From Tanypteryx hageni (lineage: Eukaryota; Arthropoda; Insecta; Odonata; Petaluridae): 64,000 bases of DNA. Shown one piece after another: positions 23,155-34,300 of the stretch (position 1 is the stretch's first letter; each line of letters opens with the position of its first letter). The stretch is taken from positions 59,763,401 through 59,827,400 of the forward strand of contig CM054118.1 of NCBI GenBank assembly GCA_028673005.1, written 5' to 3'. A model generated the notes under the pieces. The model was not told the origin of the DNA, searched no databases, and saw nothing but the letters and a program-made list of their open reading frames with translations. The translations under genes were made by a program, and so were the position numbers.

Positions 23155-24074
23155 CTGGGTGTCGCACGACTTAAAGTATAACTTCAGGAGATGATTTTAG
23201 ACGTTATTTTGAATGAAAAATGTTATATCAACATGTGTCCGATTCGCAATGGTTACTGAATCATGGGCAATTGATTTGTTTTGTTTGTTTGTGATCGGGA
23301 AAAAATCGTATTTGAAAGAATTGTATTACATTGTACAGTATATTAAATAAATTAAAAGGCGATTTAATTGTATAGTTTAAGTAGTTTAATGCTACATTAA
23401 TTGTTCAAAACGTCCACCATTTTCTTGAATGAACAGTCTGGCTCGTCTGAGTACGAAACGTGTAACCTTACTTAGAACAGCAGCGTTGTTAATGTGACTT
23501 GAAGCATCTAAAATCCGCTCAAGTAGTTCATCTCTTGTATTTTACTTTCCGTTCATACACAATCGTTTTTACGAAACCCCATACATGGTAATCTAGTGAG
23601 TCAGATCGGGTGAACGCCAAGGCTAATTTTGCGTAGCGCCACGGCCGATCCATCGTTCGGGATACTGATCATTCGGCACCGCATAAATTTCCTACTGAAA
23701 TGTGGAGGTGCTCCGTCATGCTGGTTTCTCGTTTTCGCAGAGGAACGTCTTCTAATAAAATCGAGTTCATTTTGTAAAAATTCAGGTAAATGTCTCTCCA
23801 GTCAGCCGTTGCGGGAAGATGTACGGTCCAACTAACTGATTCGGTGAACTCTAATAAACACACATCGAGTTGGATTTCTTCGTTCAGGAAATCGCTGCCG
23901 ATATTCTCGAACAGCAGCATTGGCGTTTACATTGCAAAATCCATACACAAAGTGAATATCGGCGTGCTCTTCATTCGAAAACGTAAACGGCATGTTTACT
24001 TCTGACACGTCTGACTCTCACACGCACTGTTCGTGCACTAGCTTACATTAATACGCAAGTCTTGGGACACCCTG
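23155..24074 (-). mobile_element. internally deleted mariner-like element
   Basis: The ends are CTGGGTGTCGCACGAC on the left and the complement of CAGGGTGTCCCAAGACTT on the right. Both are flanked by TA (23153-23154 and 24075-24076), the target duplication expected of Tc1/mariner elements. It belongs to the same broad family as the element at 4816-6412 but is only about 920 bp and lies in the opposite orientation. The interior holds a deleted transposase. Confidence 0.8.
23392..23993 (-). pseudogene. mariner-like transposase pseudogene with central deletion
   Basis: Minus-strand reading starts at the ATG at 23993 with MPFTFSNEEHADIHFVYGFC, the DUF4817 helix-turn-helix. After about 50 residues (VFIRVHR) it jumps to the YLNFYKMNSILLEDVPL region. 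The linker and the first catalytic Asp block are therefore deleted. The second catalytic block is frameshifted. The third survives as SDSLDYHVWGF, degraded from a PDLTPLDYFLWG-like motif. The C-terminus RRARLFIQENGGRFEQLM is intact and ends at the stop 23392-23394. Several frameshifts are needed to follow it. It cannot be active. Confidence 0.8.
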
Positions 24075-24076
24075 TA

Positions 24077-27000
24077 TATTATGAGGGGCCAAACAATCAA
24101 TGATAACCCGATTAAAGATACGTTTCCGCACAGGAGAATTCATTTTTTCCGTCCAAGCTAATACGCCAACGTCAAACGAAAATTCGGAGCGTAATTGTGC
24201 GTAGTTACCTTTCTTTCGATTCTGTTTCTGTTGATTTCAATGTTCACTAAATCAGAAGTGCGTATCATTTAATCATCGTGGACAATGAGAATAGTACCGA
24301 AAAAATAAGGTATCTTCGAAAAAGGTCTCAGGAAAATTTTTCTTTTCATTGCAATAAAAAATTTACACTTCGACGGAAATCATCTTAGCCTGGCTGTATT
24401 ACATTACTCCACATGGCTGTATTATATTACTACAATGAAATTTGCGTGGTCCTATGCTCATGGCTATCTTGCTCATTTAAAATTTTACATGGTAGCATAT
24501 CTTTAAGATATTGTGAACACTACGGATTAACCATATACGCTCAGAAATTTAAATTACGATAAAGACACCATTATAACAATCAAATTATGACATACAGGTA
24601 AATATCACGCATTTAATGTCCGAGCTTTAATCTTTATCGGATATAAAACCCCAATATTCAATCGACGGACTGATACGTTAACCGCTGAAACATCAAGGCG
24701 TAAGAGTTGACTCACCACAGATGACATCTATGTTTACTTTAACTCGGAATCAAAGTGTAAATATAAAATGGACAAAGTTTGCTTCGCCCACCCTGCATTG
24801 GTACAGATGGTCGGGAATTGAGGCTCGGTACACGAAACGAAGAAACAATCAGTAGGATTTGAAAGATATTTTTAACACTAAAAAACGCATTTTTACAAAA
24901 AAATCTTTATTTTTAATTCGAATTCGGCGGTTTTTTTTGTCGACGTCGTCAACCATTCGTCGAAAAAAAAACAGTCGTGAAAGGACGAGCTGAGATTTTT
25001 CTGCGATGATTGCATATTGGAGATCGATGATAACAACGCTTCGTCATCAATTTGTTGCTTTCAAGAGTCTAATGAATTACGCGTGATATTTAGTTCCGCG
25101 AACTCTGAATGACGTCCATTTATGGATGCTCTTCAATAACGAGAAAGCTTGCGTGGGCGAGGAATTTTTGCAAGCGTCCTAGTGGAATTAAATTTCAAGT
25201 TTGATTGTAAGAGTTCTGGTACATATACCATAGTTTAAGCATTGACTAATATGAGCAATCGCGATTTATAAACATTAATTTTCTGAGAACAACATATACA
25301 CATCCCACGTTTTGCACGGTTTCGCTTTACACGTTTTCGGCTCAGCACGGATTACGTTTTAGAAAACTATCTCGAAATGCACCGCCATCAAATTCACCTC
25401 AGCGCGGTTTCGGAACACTATCCAAACATTAAAAATATCATAACATGTTTCAGTTCGACTCGTAGGTTATAAGAAATAATATAGGAGGCAATTACTCACA
25501 CAATATGACTAAATATTTGCATGTTAAAATCAAGACGGCTCTTAAATATAAACTCATGAAATCCTCTCTCAGTTTGTGCGATTTCGCTTCACACGACATT
25601 TCCCAGGAACGCCTGTACCGTACCAAGTGAAGGATGGGTATAAATTAAGATTTCGAAGGAAAATATTGTCTTATCGCCTGTGGTCCACCAGTCATCAAAA
25701 CTCCGTTAAATCCGTCATCTTTAAGAAATATCAGCAGCCTTATCAGAAAAAAGCTGGGTCATCAAAGTAAATGCAACTTTGGCCGTATCGATTTCCGCGC
25801 CGCCAAACCTCTCGAACTAAAAAAAACGCGGGCAATTTGTCCGCGTCCCTAAGATGCCCCGAGGGCCCTGTTCCGCGGCATCAGCGATCTCCTCGCGTCC
25901 CTTTCCCCTCTGCTCTCCACCATGACTTTTTTGACTCTCTCCCTCTCTTTACTGTCTCCTCTCCCACCTAAATGGGGCACACCTCCCTCCCTCCTTCCTC
26001 CTCCCATTCTCTCCCTTCCTCTCGGAAACCTCTCCTCATCTGTCTTCGCCATCGAGTCGTGAGCATTGATCAACGTTTTGGAATTCAGCTCTCAAAAGCT
26101 CCCTCTACTTGATATCAGGAGGCTTTACTTTTATATTATTCCATCCCCATCTCCTCTCATAAGGAGGTTTCTGCCTCATGAAATTGGGTTTTTATTATTA
26201 TTTCCCCAGTAAAGATTTATTTGTTTGTACTTTTAGTTAATAATTAAGAGAAATGGAATATATATAAATATATAATCTTAAAATATTATAAAATATTATA
26301 TCCTGCCTAACGCAAATTATGTCAACATTTTTTCTTACTTTCGGATGAGCTAGAAAGCTGAAATTTTGCAGACTGATTGTTCATACTTATAAGCAAAGGA
26401 AAAATTGCGAAAACGGAAAGCTTTCATGTTTAAGTGCCCCAAAAACTTTTTAAAAATTTTTTCACTTTTAATTTTTGTAAATTTAGGGAAATTTTATCGC
26501 TTATTTAAGAGTTGCCATATGAATAGACAGAATATATGCATGAGGTAATATTTACGGGCGACCATAATCCTCGGAAGTATGTAAACGTACTTCATTCGGA
26601 TATCGCACCGTAATTACTTTATATCGAGCATATCCTCAACCGATATGCACAGCTATCAGAGAGGTAACAAATGCATTTATGGCCATCCATAGTCTGTAGC
26701 GAAAATAACCGTAAGCGCCCAGTTCAGATGTGCACCGCAGTGAACATGCAAAACCTTTTTCTGTCGTTTGGTGATGCACGTAACCGAAATTGCCTAATCC
26801 TCTGCAGCGATGCAAACCTAATCTGACGGTTTCTGCGATGATACTAAAGCACCTGGCTCCTCCTAATTGACTCATTTATTGCGACCATCTCGGCAACTGG
26901 AGCTATTTGCGTTTAACAACTTTATGAACCCTCGCCTCCCAGGTATGCCCACAAAAATAAAACAAATTATACCTTCGTGCTTCATGCTCACAAAGATTTA

Positions 27001-27462
27001 GATATAATGAATTTGTTTTTAAGTGAGAAACTTTCGGTACATTTCTATCATTTGGTTCAATTTTTCATTCAATAATTTTCTTGAAAATTGGAGTTAGATA
27101 AATTTCAGGCGGCGATATTTCAATTTAATAATTTAAGATTGAAGATGCAGCTCACTAACCCGATATAAAGATTATGTTGAACCGTTTAAAAAATTGTAAT
27201 CAACATCTTTGGGTATATTGGCAAGATTTTAAGATGATTGATCTCAAGTATGTCCTCGCGTTGATCAACCTTTCAAACGGATTTTTCCAGAAGAATTTGA
27301 AACCGAGGAATGGTTACTAATATAAAACATCAAAATGTCCTCACAATTTATTAAGCTAAGTTTATTTATCATTTCCATGAAAGTTAACTAATGCTGCTAA
27401 AATGCCATAAATGGCCCATCGATTTACATAGTGTATCAAGACCTTCCCTTACTCTCTCTCAG
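24077..27462. other. upstream intronic or intergenic sequence of the SMPDL3-like gene
   Basis: This precedes the first recognised SMPDL3-like exon and may be intron. I looked for exons carrying the N-terminal phosphoesterase motifs (D-x-H, GD, GNH) and did not find one. A C+T-rich segment lies at 25870-26060, and the remainder is AT-rich. Confidence 0.45.
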
Positions 27463-27652
27463 GTGTACTTGGTTGGCCACGTGCCCCCAGGGGTGGACGA
27501 GAGGAGCCCGAACTCGATGGCCTCTGGGGCATTCAAGGAGCGCTTCAACCGGCGCTACCTCCGACTCGTCCGCAAGTACTCCCAGGTGATAGTGGGGCAG
27601 TTCTTCGGACACCACCACTCGGATTCATTCCGGGTCATATACAGTGAAAGAG
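27463..27652 (+). CDS. SMPDL3: acid sphingomyelinase-like phosphodiesterase (SMPDL3 family), internal exon
   Basis: First recognised exon of a secreted, zinc-dependent metallophosphoesterase. Its relatives SMPDL3A/B hydrolyse nucleotide phosphates or modulate membrane lipids. A strong acceptor (TTACTCTCTCTCAG) precedes VYLVGHVPPGVDERSPNS. GHVPPG supplies a metal- or phosphate-site His, and later VIVGQFFGHHHSDSFRVIYS carries the GHxHxD metal motif. Human SMPDL3 proteins have VYIVAHVP...GQFYGHTHRDS here. The exon starts in phase 0 and ends one base into a Gly codon. The downstream frame requires the donor AGAG|GCGAGT at 27652/27653, so this would be a GC-AG intron. Reading through instead stops at 27804 and loses the C-terminal domain. 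Upstream exons, about 250-300 residues, were not found. Confidence 0.9.
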
Positions 27653-29759
27653 GCGAGTATTTTCTACCAATGCGAATGTGTGTGTTCATGGCGAAAAAAT
27701 GCATTCGAGAGTTTTTAAATTTGGACAATAACGTCACGAGGACCTCCGATTTACTTGTTCTGAACTACGCTAAAAGCAGAATTTTCGAGTATTTCGGAGG
27801 GTGAATAGAGATAAGCGGCACTACACAAACACTGGGAAACACGAGGTCAAGGAGAGCATTCCATCCGCTCATGGATGCATTATTGCAGAGAGGATCGTCA
27901 AGGTAAACCAAATACACGGCTCCAACTCCGATCTGAATTGTTAGCTGCATTTGTCTTACACCGAGCTAAATAGAGGAAAAATCTTAATAAGTTAAGAGAA
28001 TACCTACTTTTTCTTGTCAAGATTTTAAGGAGCGCTACCAAAAAAAGTTTTACCTTCGTAACCTATTGCTATAATTTTTAGCGCGTTTCATTTTACAAGC
28101 GAGCTAATTTTTTTGCTCTGTTGGGTCATCTGTGTAATTACTTAAAATAAGAAGTAAACGATAAAAAATTGATGGCTGAAATGATCAGTGTTTCTATAAT
28201 GCCATTTATTACGCTTCCAAAGAAAATTTCCGGAGAAATTGAGGGTTGGTAGGAGGTGCCTTCATAGTTTCAAATTAAGTTTCTGTTAAATCTTCCACTA
28301 TTTGCGTTACCTTTAATATCATTTATAACACGGCAGAAGAAGATTTTTCGAAAAAAAACGGTGCCGTCAAAACTTTCAGATTAAGATTCTAACCAAATGG
28401 TCATAGATAAATAGCTAAAATTTTAAATTAATTACAGAATAAATTAATTCGTATCACATAATTATATCACTAAGTTTGTGAAGGATTTTAGTTTTGCAAT
28501 TCTAAATAATCTTCAACGAATTAAACTCGCTTTTTCATATTGCGACAGCAAATGAAACTCCAATTTCTCCAGTATTAAGCTTATGTTCAACTGTTCGTAA
28601 AAAATACAACCATATATCAAAATGAGTAGTGTCCAGTCCACAATTTATGCATTTTATATTAAAAATAAACGAAATAAGCGAAATTCTAACGCCAAAATTC
28701 AGATAATATGTCAGCTTCCAGTGTGGTTTTGGCATAAAAATAAATTGGTACTGCAATGCTCCCATCGAAAAGGGATACGGACCATTTCTGACCTCTAAAG
28801 AAATACACCCAAGACATTTTAATCCTGATTCTTTTGTATTAAAATTTAGATAACTGCTATGCATCATCGCATTTTCTATATATTGTTAATTTTACATCAC
28901 TAATACGACGTTTAATCAATTTCCAGCTATCATCTATTTGTTTACGCCTAATTAACGCAGAAATTATTTGATATCTATAGTGGGATAGTCTTATTTAGCT
29001 TCTAGTGTTGATTCAAAGGAGAATTGGATAGGAACTACTGTAGATATTTACTATCTACTGGTGACGGCTGGCTGGTGACTGAATAGCATTCTCATAGTTA
29101 CTGTAGATATCTGAGATAAATAATTTTTATTACATTTTGGATGTTTATGTGCTTATCTTACAAGTCTTTTATCATTTTAAGTATCTCTATTTAGTGACGC
29201 TATATAATATTTATAGAGCACTTTTAACCAAATAACGAATACTTGTAAACGTGAAAATGACATTTTCAAAGCACATCAGAAAAAACATTAGACAAAATTT
29301 GGAAGGTTCATAGTATTTAACTGTGATATCTACTAATGTATAAAGTTAATTTTTTTGTCTCAAATAGCGGTTGCAGGAGAAATGTTTTAGTGCTTTAATC
29401 CTTAAAAAATTGTGTTTTTATTAACCCTACGTTCAAAATCGTCATATTCAATAAAATCGCTAAAAAATCACCGCGTAAAATATCCAAGAATAACTTTTAC
29501 GCATAATATAAATTGTCCTTTGTAACTGATAATGTTGATTGTGGGATATTGCAACAGGTGAATATAACGATATTCTCTCCAAGTGATTTCGAGTTTCTAA
29601 TCTTGGGCTGAAAAAAACGCTTCGTTTTTTTAACATATTTCCTTGCAGGATAAATTAATAAACTCTCTTGCTCTATCAGTTCATACTACTGTAGCCGTTG
29701 AACTGTATTATTACTTCCGCTGAATAGGGGACCAGGCTGATTAAGTTCATATTTTTCAG
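27653..29759 (+). other. intron of the SMPDL3-like gene (GC-AG)
   Basis: 2107 bp, AT-rich. It starts GCGAGT and ends TTTTTCAG. No GT donor near the exon end restores the conserved frame. No repeat with clear ends was recognised inside. Confidence 0.75.
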
Positions 29760-29872
29760 GTCAACCCATATCTTGGATGTTCTTGGCCCCCTCTGTCACG
29801 CCGTGGCGCACTCCAAGCGGTGCTAACAATCCTGGTTTGCGTCTTTACAAGTTTGACACCGATACTGGACAG
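29760..29872 (+). CDS. SMPDL3: SMPDL3-like phosphodiesterase, penultimate exon
   Basis: The 113-bp exon begins after TATTTTTCAG and ends at CAG|GTAAAG. It completes the split Gly codon and encodes QPISWMFLAPSVTPW, then NNPGLRLYKFDTDTGQ. These correspond to the family's LFVAPAVTP and NNPGIRLFQYD segments at the end of the catalytic domain. Both splice sites are strong and the phases (1 in, 0 out) agree with the flanking exons. Codon choice is mixed, unlike the GC-rich last exon. Confidence 0.9.
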
Positions 29873-30515
29873 GTAAAGCAATCTGACAAGTATGGCGAGT
29901 TAGAAACTTCCAGCGCTCATATTTTTATGTTAAATTTGTGCGTAGAATATAAATAAATTATCCCACTGCTTTTATAAAGACGCAATGGAAAATGCACTTT
30001 CTGAAGGGAAATATCTGTGAACCAAAATTATAAGTTGACTGGAGTATTTTAAAAGCTTGACAATTTAAAAAAACTAAGGATTCTTTTTTGTAAAATTTAT
30101 TATTTTTTCTTTCCTAAATCCTAATAGAATTGCTTCGTTTACTATATTTATACTTTATTACATTTTGAGCTATATATTATTTTTTCGCATAATTATTTGG
30201 ACTTCGATGATTAAAGGATTAAAGCTAAATTTAACATTTTCGCGTTTGTATTCTTTCATATTCTAGCAGATATTTATATTTATTTGTTTCACTCGTTAAA
30301 ATCCTTACTTAAAATGTCCTTTTACATTACCTGCTATATTGTTGTTGAAAATTAAAAATAAAATATTTTTTTATAATGGCTTCAAATGTTCCTTTGTTGG
30401 TAATATTAAAAAAATGTATTCAAGCAGATTAAACAGAAACAGCTTGTATGCAAGTCATATTTAACTTCCTAACATGCTTACGAGATTATATATACTTGCT
30501 CTCCTTGCATCAAAG
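29873..30515 (+). other. last intron of the SMPDL3-like gene
   Basis: 643 bp between CAG|GTAAAG and CATCAAAG|GTCTTGG, phase 0, AT-rich and free of recognised elements. Confidence 0.85.
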
Positions 30516-31028
30516 GTCTTGGACTACGTGCAGTACTTTCTCAACCTGAGCTCTGCAAACCATCGCGACCACGCAGAGTGGCAAGTGGAATACAACTTAA
30601 CGTCTCTCTACGGCCTCCCCAACGTGTCCGCCGCCTCTCTCCACGAACTAGCCGAGACCTTCCGCTCTGGACCCACTATCGACAACAGCGCCGCTTTCTA
30701 CGGTTCCGGAGGCTACGGCTACGCCGGAAACAGCGGAGGATGGGGTTCTTCCGCCGTCCCGCTTCCCGTGGTCTCCCCAATGCTCGGGGTGGACCTCTTC
30801 GAGAGGTATTACCGCGCCAATTCGGTGGGTTACCACCACGGCAGCGGCTGGGGCTCGTGCAACGCCGCTTGCCGCAGAGGCCATTACTGCTCCATTACCC
30901 GGGTGGACTACGCCGCATTCAGGGAGTGCATGGAAGCGGACCTGGGAGACGGTAACTCGGGAGTGGGCAAACCATCTACTCTCCTAGGGCTGCTGGCCGT
31001 CAGTGCTGCCCTCATCCTCGGACGATGA
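30516..31028 (+). CDS. SMPDL3: SMPDL3-like phosphodiesterase, terminal exon
   Basis: 170 codons starting VLDYVQYFLNLSSANH, equivalent to the family's LLDMLQYYLNLTEAN. This is followed by W.VEYNLTSLYGLP, a Gly/Ser/Tyr-rich insertion (GSGGYGYAGNSGGWGSS), FERYYRANSV and the cysteine-bearing C-terminal domain CNAACRRGHYCSITRVDYAAFREC. Possible N-glycosylation sites are NLS, NLT and NVS. The tail has a small-residue stretch (GDGNSG), then a ~15-residue hydrophobic run (TLLGLLAVSAALILG) and one Arg before the stop. This is the layout of a GPI-anchor signal, as in SMPDL3B, so an extracellular membrane-anchored enzyme is likely. The exon is markedly GC-rich against AT-rich surroundings. An AATAAA at 31182 may be its poly(A) signal. 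Confidence 0.92.
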   Translation, partial: VLDYVQYFLNLSSANHRDHAEWQVEYNLTSLYGLPNVSAASLHELAETFRSGPTIDNSAAFYGSGGYGYAGNSGGWGSSAVPLPVVSPMLGVDLFERYYRANSVGYHHGSGWGSCNAACRRGHYCSITRVDYAAFRECMEADLGDGNSGVGKPSTLLGLLAVSAALILGR

Positions 31029-31068
31029 GAGCCTTAACTAACCCGATATTCTGATTTTTCGGGAGATG

Positions 31069-31137
31069 GAGAGAGAGAGAGAGAGAGAGAAAAGGGAGAC
31101 GAGATGGAGAGAGAGAGAAAAGGGAGACGAGAGAGAG
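31069..31137 (+). repeat. (GA)n microsatellite in the probable 3' UTR
   Basis: Interrupted GAGAGA runs with two AAAGGGAGACGAGA units, 40-110 bases after the stop codon. Confidence 0.85.
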
Positions 31138-31181
31138 GGAATTTTTTAGGAAGCAAATTGAATATTTTGAAATTCCCGAAA

Positions 31182-31187
31182 AATAAA
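31182..31187 (+). terminator. candidate poly(A) signal AATAAA
   Basis: The first canonical AATAAA after the SMPDL3-like stop, 154 bases downstream. No clear GT-rich element was checked, and a longer 3' UTR is possible because other AATAAA motifs occur further on. Confidence 0.5.
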
Positions 31188-31236
31188 TTCTTTGAGAACG
31201 CTATGTGCTCGATTTCAGGAAGGAGACACCATAAGA

Positions 31237-31238
<2 letters not shown>

Positions 31239-31314
<76 letters not shown>
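31239..31314. repeat. (AT)n microsatellite, about 37 units
   Basis: Uninterrupted AT dinucleotides. The long Ile-Tyr open frames across it on both strands are repeat artefacts. Confidence 0.95.
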
Positions 31315-31315
<1 letters not shown>

Positions 31316-34300
31316 AGGCGTCCATTGTTGGTAAGTGGACCAAAGGAAGGTCTTTCCCCCCCTCTCCAGTCGGTTCCTTGTTACGTGTGGCGAAATAAAA
31401 AAAACTGCATTTCCGTTTTGTGTTTCTCCGTGTTTTTTGACCGTTCGCCTCTTTGGGCTGTGACGCCATGGCCGGATATCGCTTTCTATACGAGAGCTAT
31501 ATGCGGCAAAAATAGAAAAAGAAAACGTATTGTGGTAACCGAAAAAAGACGAGTTTGCGAAAAGAAAATGGATTCTAAAAAGAGAGAAAAATTGCTCTTT
31601 TCTGAAAGGAATAACCACCATCACCTTCCTCCATACACCTTTTTACCTGAAATCTCAAGGCCGAGTTAATTAAGCACGAGTCTGACGAGGCTGCAATGGT
31701 GCTTTCGAAGGAAAATGTTTTAAAAATATATATATATATAAATATACTCCATTCGAGTGGAAGTGTGTTTTTTTTATTATTCCTGAATGAAATTCCGAGA
31801 ATGAGAGGTTCAGGTGTAAGGTTTTTGACAAAAAAATCTGTGTATAATGTAAAAATATTTACGTGCGTGTGCCCTTTTTTCTACTAACACGGGAATGGAT
31901 CACTCTTTTTTGACAAAAGAGAGAAAGCGAGAGAGAGAAAGAAAGAGCGATATATTTATGCGTTTTCATGAAAAATCCTTGTGACCCAGCCTCAGTGTCC
32001 TTTGCAAGTGAGATGAAAATTATATCCAAAAAAATTGTATTGAAAAATTTGTCCTCATGCTGTGTTCATTGGTTTCAAGCTGCAGAAAATTGTTACCCTT
32101 CTCCTCCCACCCTCTCTGTCCTTAACATTTTATATGGCATTAAAAAAAGATACGTTTTATTGTCTGTGGGGTTATGCTACAGCTGACGGCAAGTATATAT
32201 TTTTGTACAATACGGTGTATATATATATATAAATATATATAATGAAAAGGCTCTAGATGTTCTTGAAACAACTTACTGAAAAAAAAGACTTTTAATCGAA
32301 CAACTCCAAGTATGTGCCACTAATTTGTGGTTGAGTCTTTTTAAGTGCATTAAAAGAAAAGGCACTGACCAATGTTATTGTTGCTTTTTATTGTAAAAGC
32401 TTGTTTTTAATTGCGTAAAAGCTGTTATGAATAACCTTATTTTAGGATTTTGTTACCATTTACGAAGAGCTTATGTATGCGAAGCTAAAACTATGGCAGT
32501 GTTGTGAATAACATGGAAAATGTTAAGTGATTATGGATTAGTTCATGTTTAGTTAAATGCATAATTGGAAAAAATGGAAATTAATCTGTATGAAAACGTT
32601 TGATTTCTGATATTAATGAGCATGGGTCAACTTATTAGCTGTTTACGAAACATACTTGGGGTCTTTACTGCTGAATTTAATGAAAATTTAGTAATATTCA
32701 TGGGTTTTATATAAATCAAAGAAAATCCACAAAGATTTTGAAACAATTGAAATGGAAGTAAAGGATCTGTTATGTAATTTCTTTGTGTCATCCATTGAAA
32801 AACCAGCATGAAGTGTCATGAAAATTTCTTCATTCAATGACTGATTTCCTATTATATCTTTGGATTGCTATGGAACAATTGCTGAATTTCTAATTTACTG
32901 TCTCATCAGGGTGTTTACTCAGCATTAACTGTTGATAAGTGCAATCCATTTGTGCTTAAGAGACCCCAAAAGTGTAAAAATCAAACACAAATAAAGGATA
33001 TTAAAGCTTCTTTATTCCAATGCGAGTTTTATTAGCTGAATGTCTTTTTATCCTGTCAATAAATGTGATACTACTAATATTTACTTGAGTTTTTATTTGA
33101 AATGCGTAAACGGCTCTCAAATCAGGAGGAAAAAAGCTTCATCTGCCTACTGCTCATTAAGAGTGAGTATCCACTTTGTTCCCCTCACATTCATTAATCT
33201 CAACCTTAAAATTCTATTGAATTGGAGCACAAAACAAGGGCAATATGCTTATAGGGATAAATCATAATGTTTTGAATTACAGAAGATTTCTAAAGGATAA
33301 ATAATTGCATTTTTCGTTCATTTAGAATTTTCCTAATTCTTGTGCTATTTCTTTCTTAACAAAAGTTTATAATTATTCAGCTCTCAGTAGCTGCATGACT
33401 GCATATTCTAATCATTTAGCTTTATAGTCTCTGCAAGAACCCTTTATTTAAAAAATAGCTGAAATTAAGATGTAAACCGAGGATTTCAACAGTCCCACTT
33501 AGTTTTTTCCCATTTTAAGAATGTTTTTAAAAATTAAAAAAATTAGGTCCCTCATTTTTAAATCTATTGAAAATATTGAAAAATCGACTATGGTGAAAGA
33601 GCTTTAGCGTTTTTCAAAACGAATACAATATTGAAAACCAATGACTCAGTATTAACACACATTTGCTGGACCCGGAACTCTTATTTTCATTACTTGAAGT
33701 GTTTTGGCATAAATGACCATTTTTCTCACAATAATATAAAAAATGTATTATATCAAACTTCCAAGGGCTTTATTTGGTATCAAACCCAAAACATTACTTC
33801 ACAATGGAAAAGTGCAAATGCTTGAACTAATATCTACGCCATTTATAAGAGGATCATCAACAATTTTGTAATTGAATCGAAACTTGGAAGCTAAATAATA
33901 TAAGTTAAATAATATACAAATTATTTCTTGAATTTATGGTTTTCCTATCAAATATGTATGTAGAATGGTAAAATGTGCTAATACAACCCTAGCTCAATTA
34001 TTTAATATGGAAAAAATGAAGGTACTCGAACCATTATTGAAATTTTGAACAACCAGCGTTTTTCACTTATTTTTGGCTACAATTGATTTTTACTCTAATA
34101 GCAGTAAAGAGTTAAACATCTGTCCCATCCATTGACTTATTTTTTTATCTTTAGTAGATTGACAGCGATTCGCCATCACCAGCTCGCAACGATTCAAACA
34201 AGCGCTTATAGCCATGATGGCGCTCCGTCCACAACCCCTCGAGGCATCACGCGACAACTAAGAAGAAAAACAATCCTAGAGCCGATTCTTTAGAAATGCC

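Noticed and set aside
31034..31624. 196-codon minus-strand open frame
   Set aside because: It runs through the (AT)n microsatellite, giving a long Ile-Tyr repeat, and through the 3' UTR of the SMPDL3-like gene.
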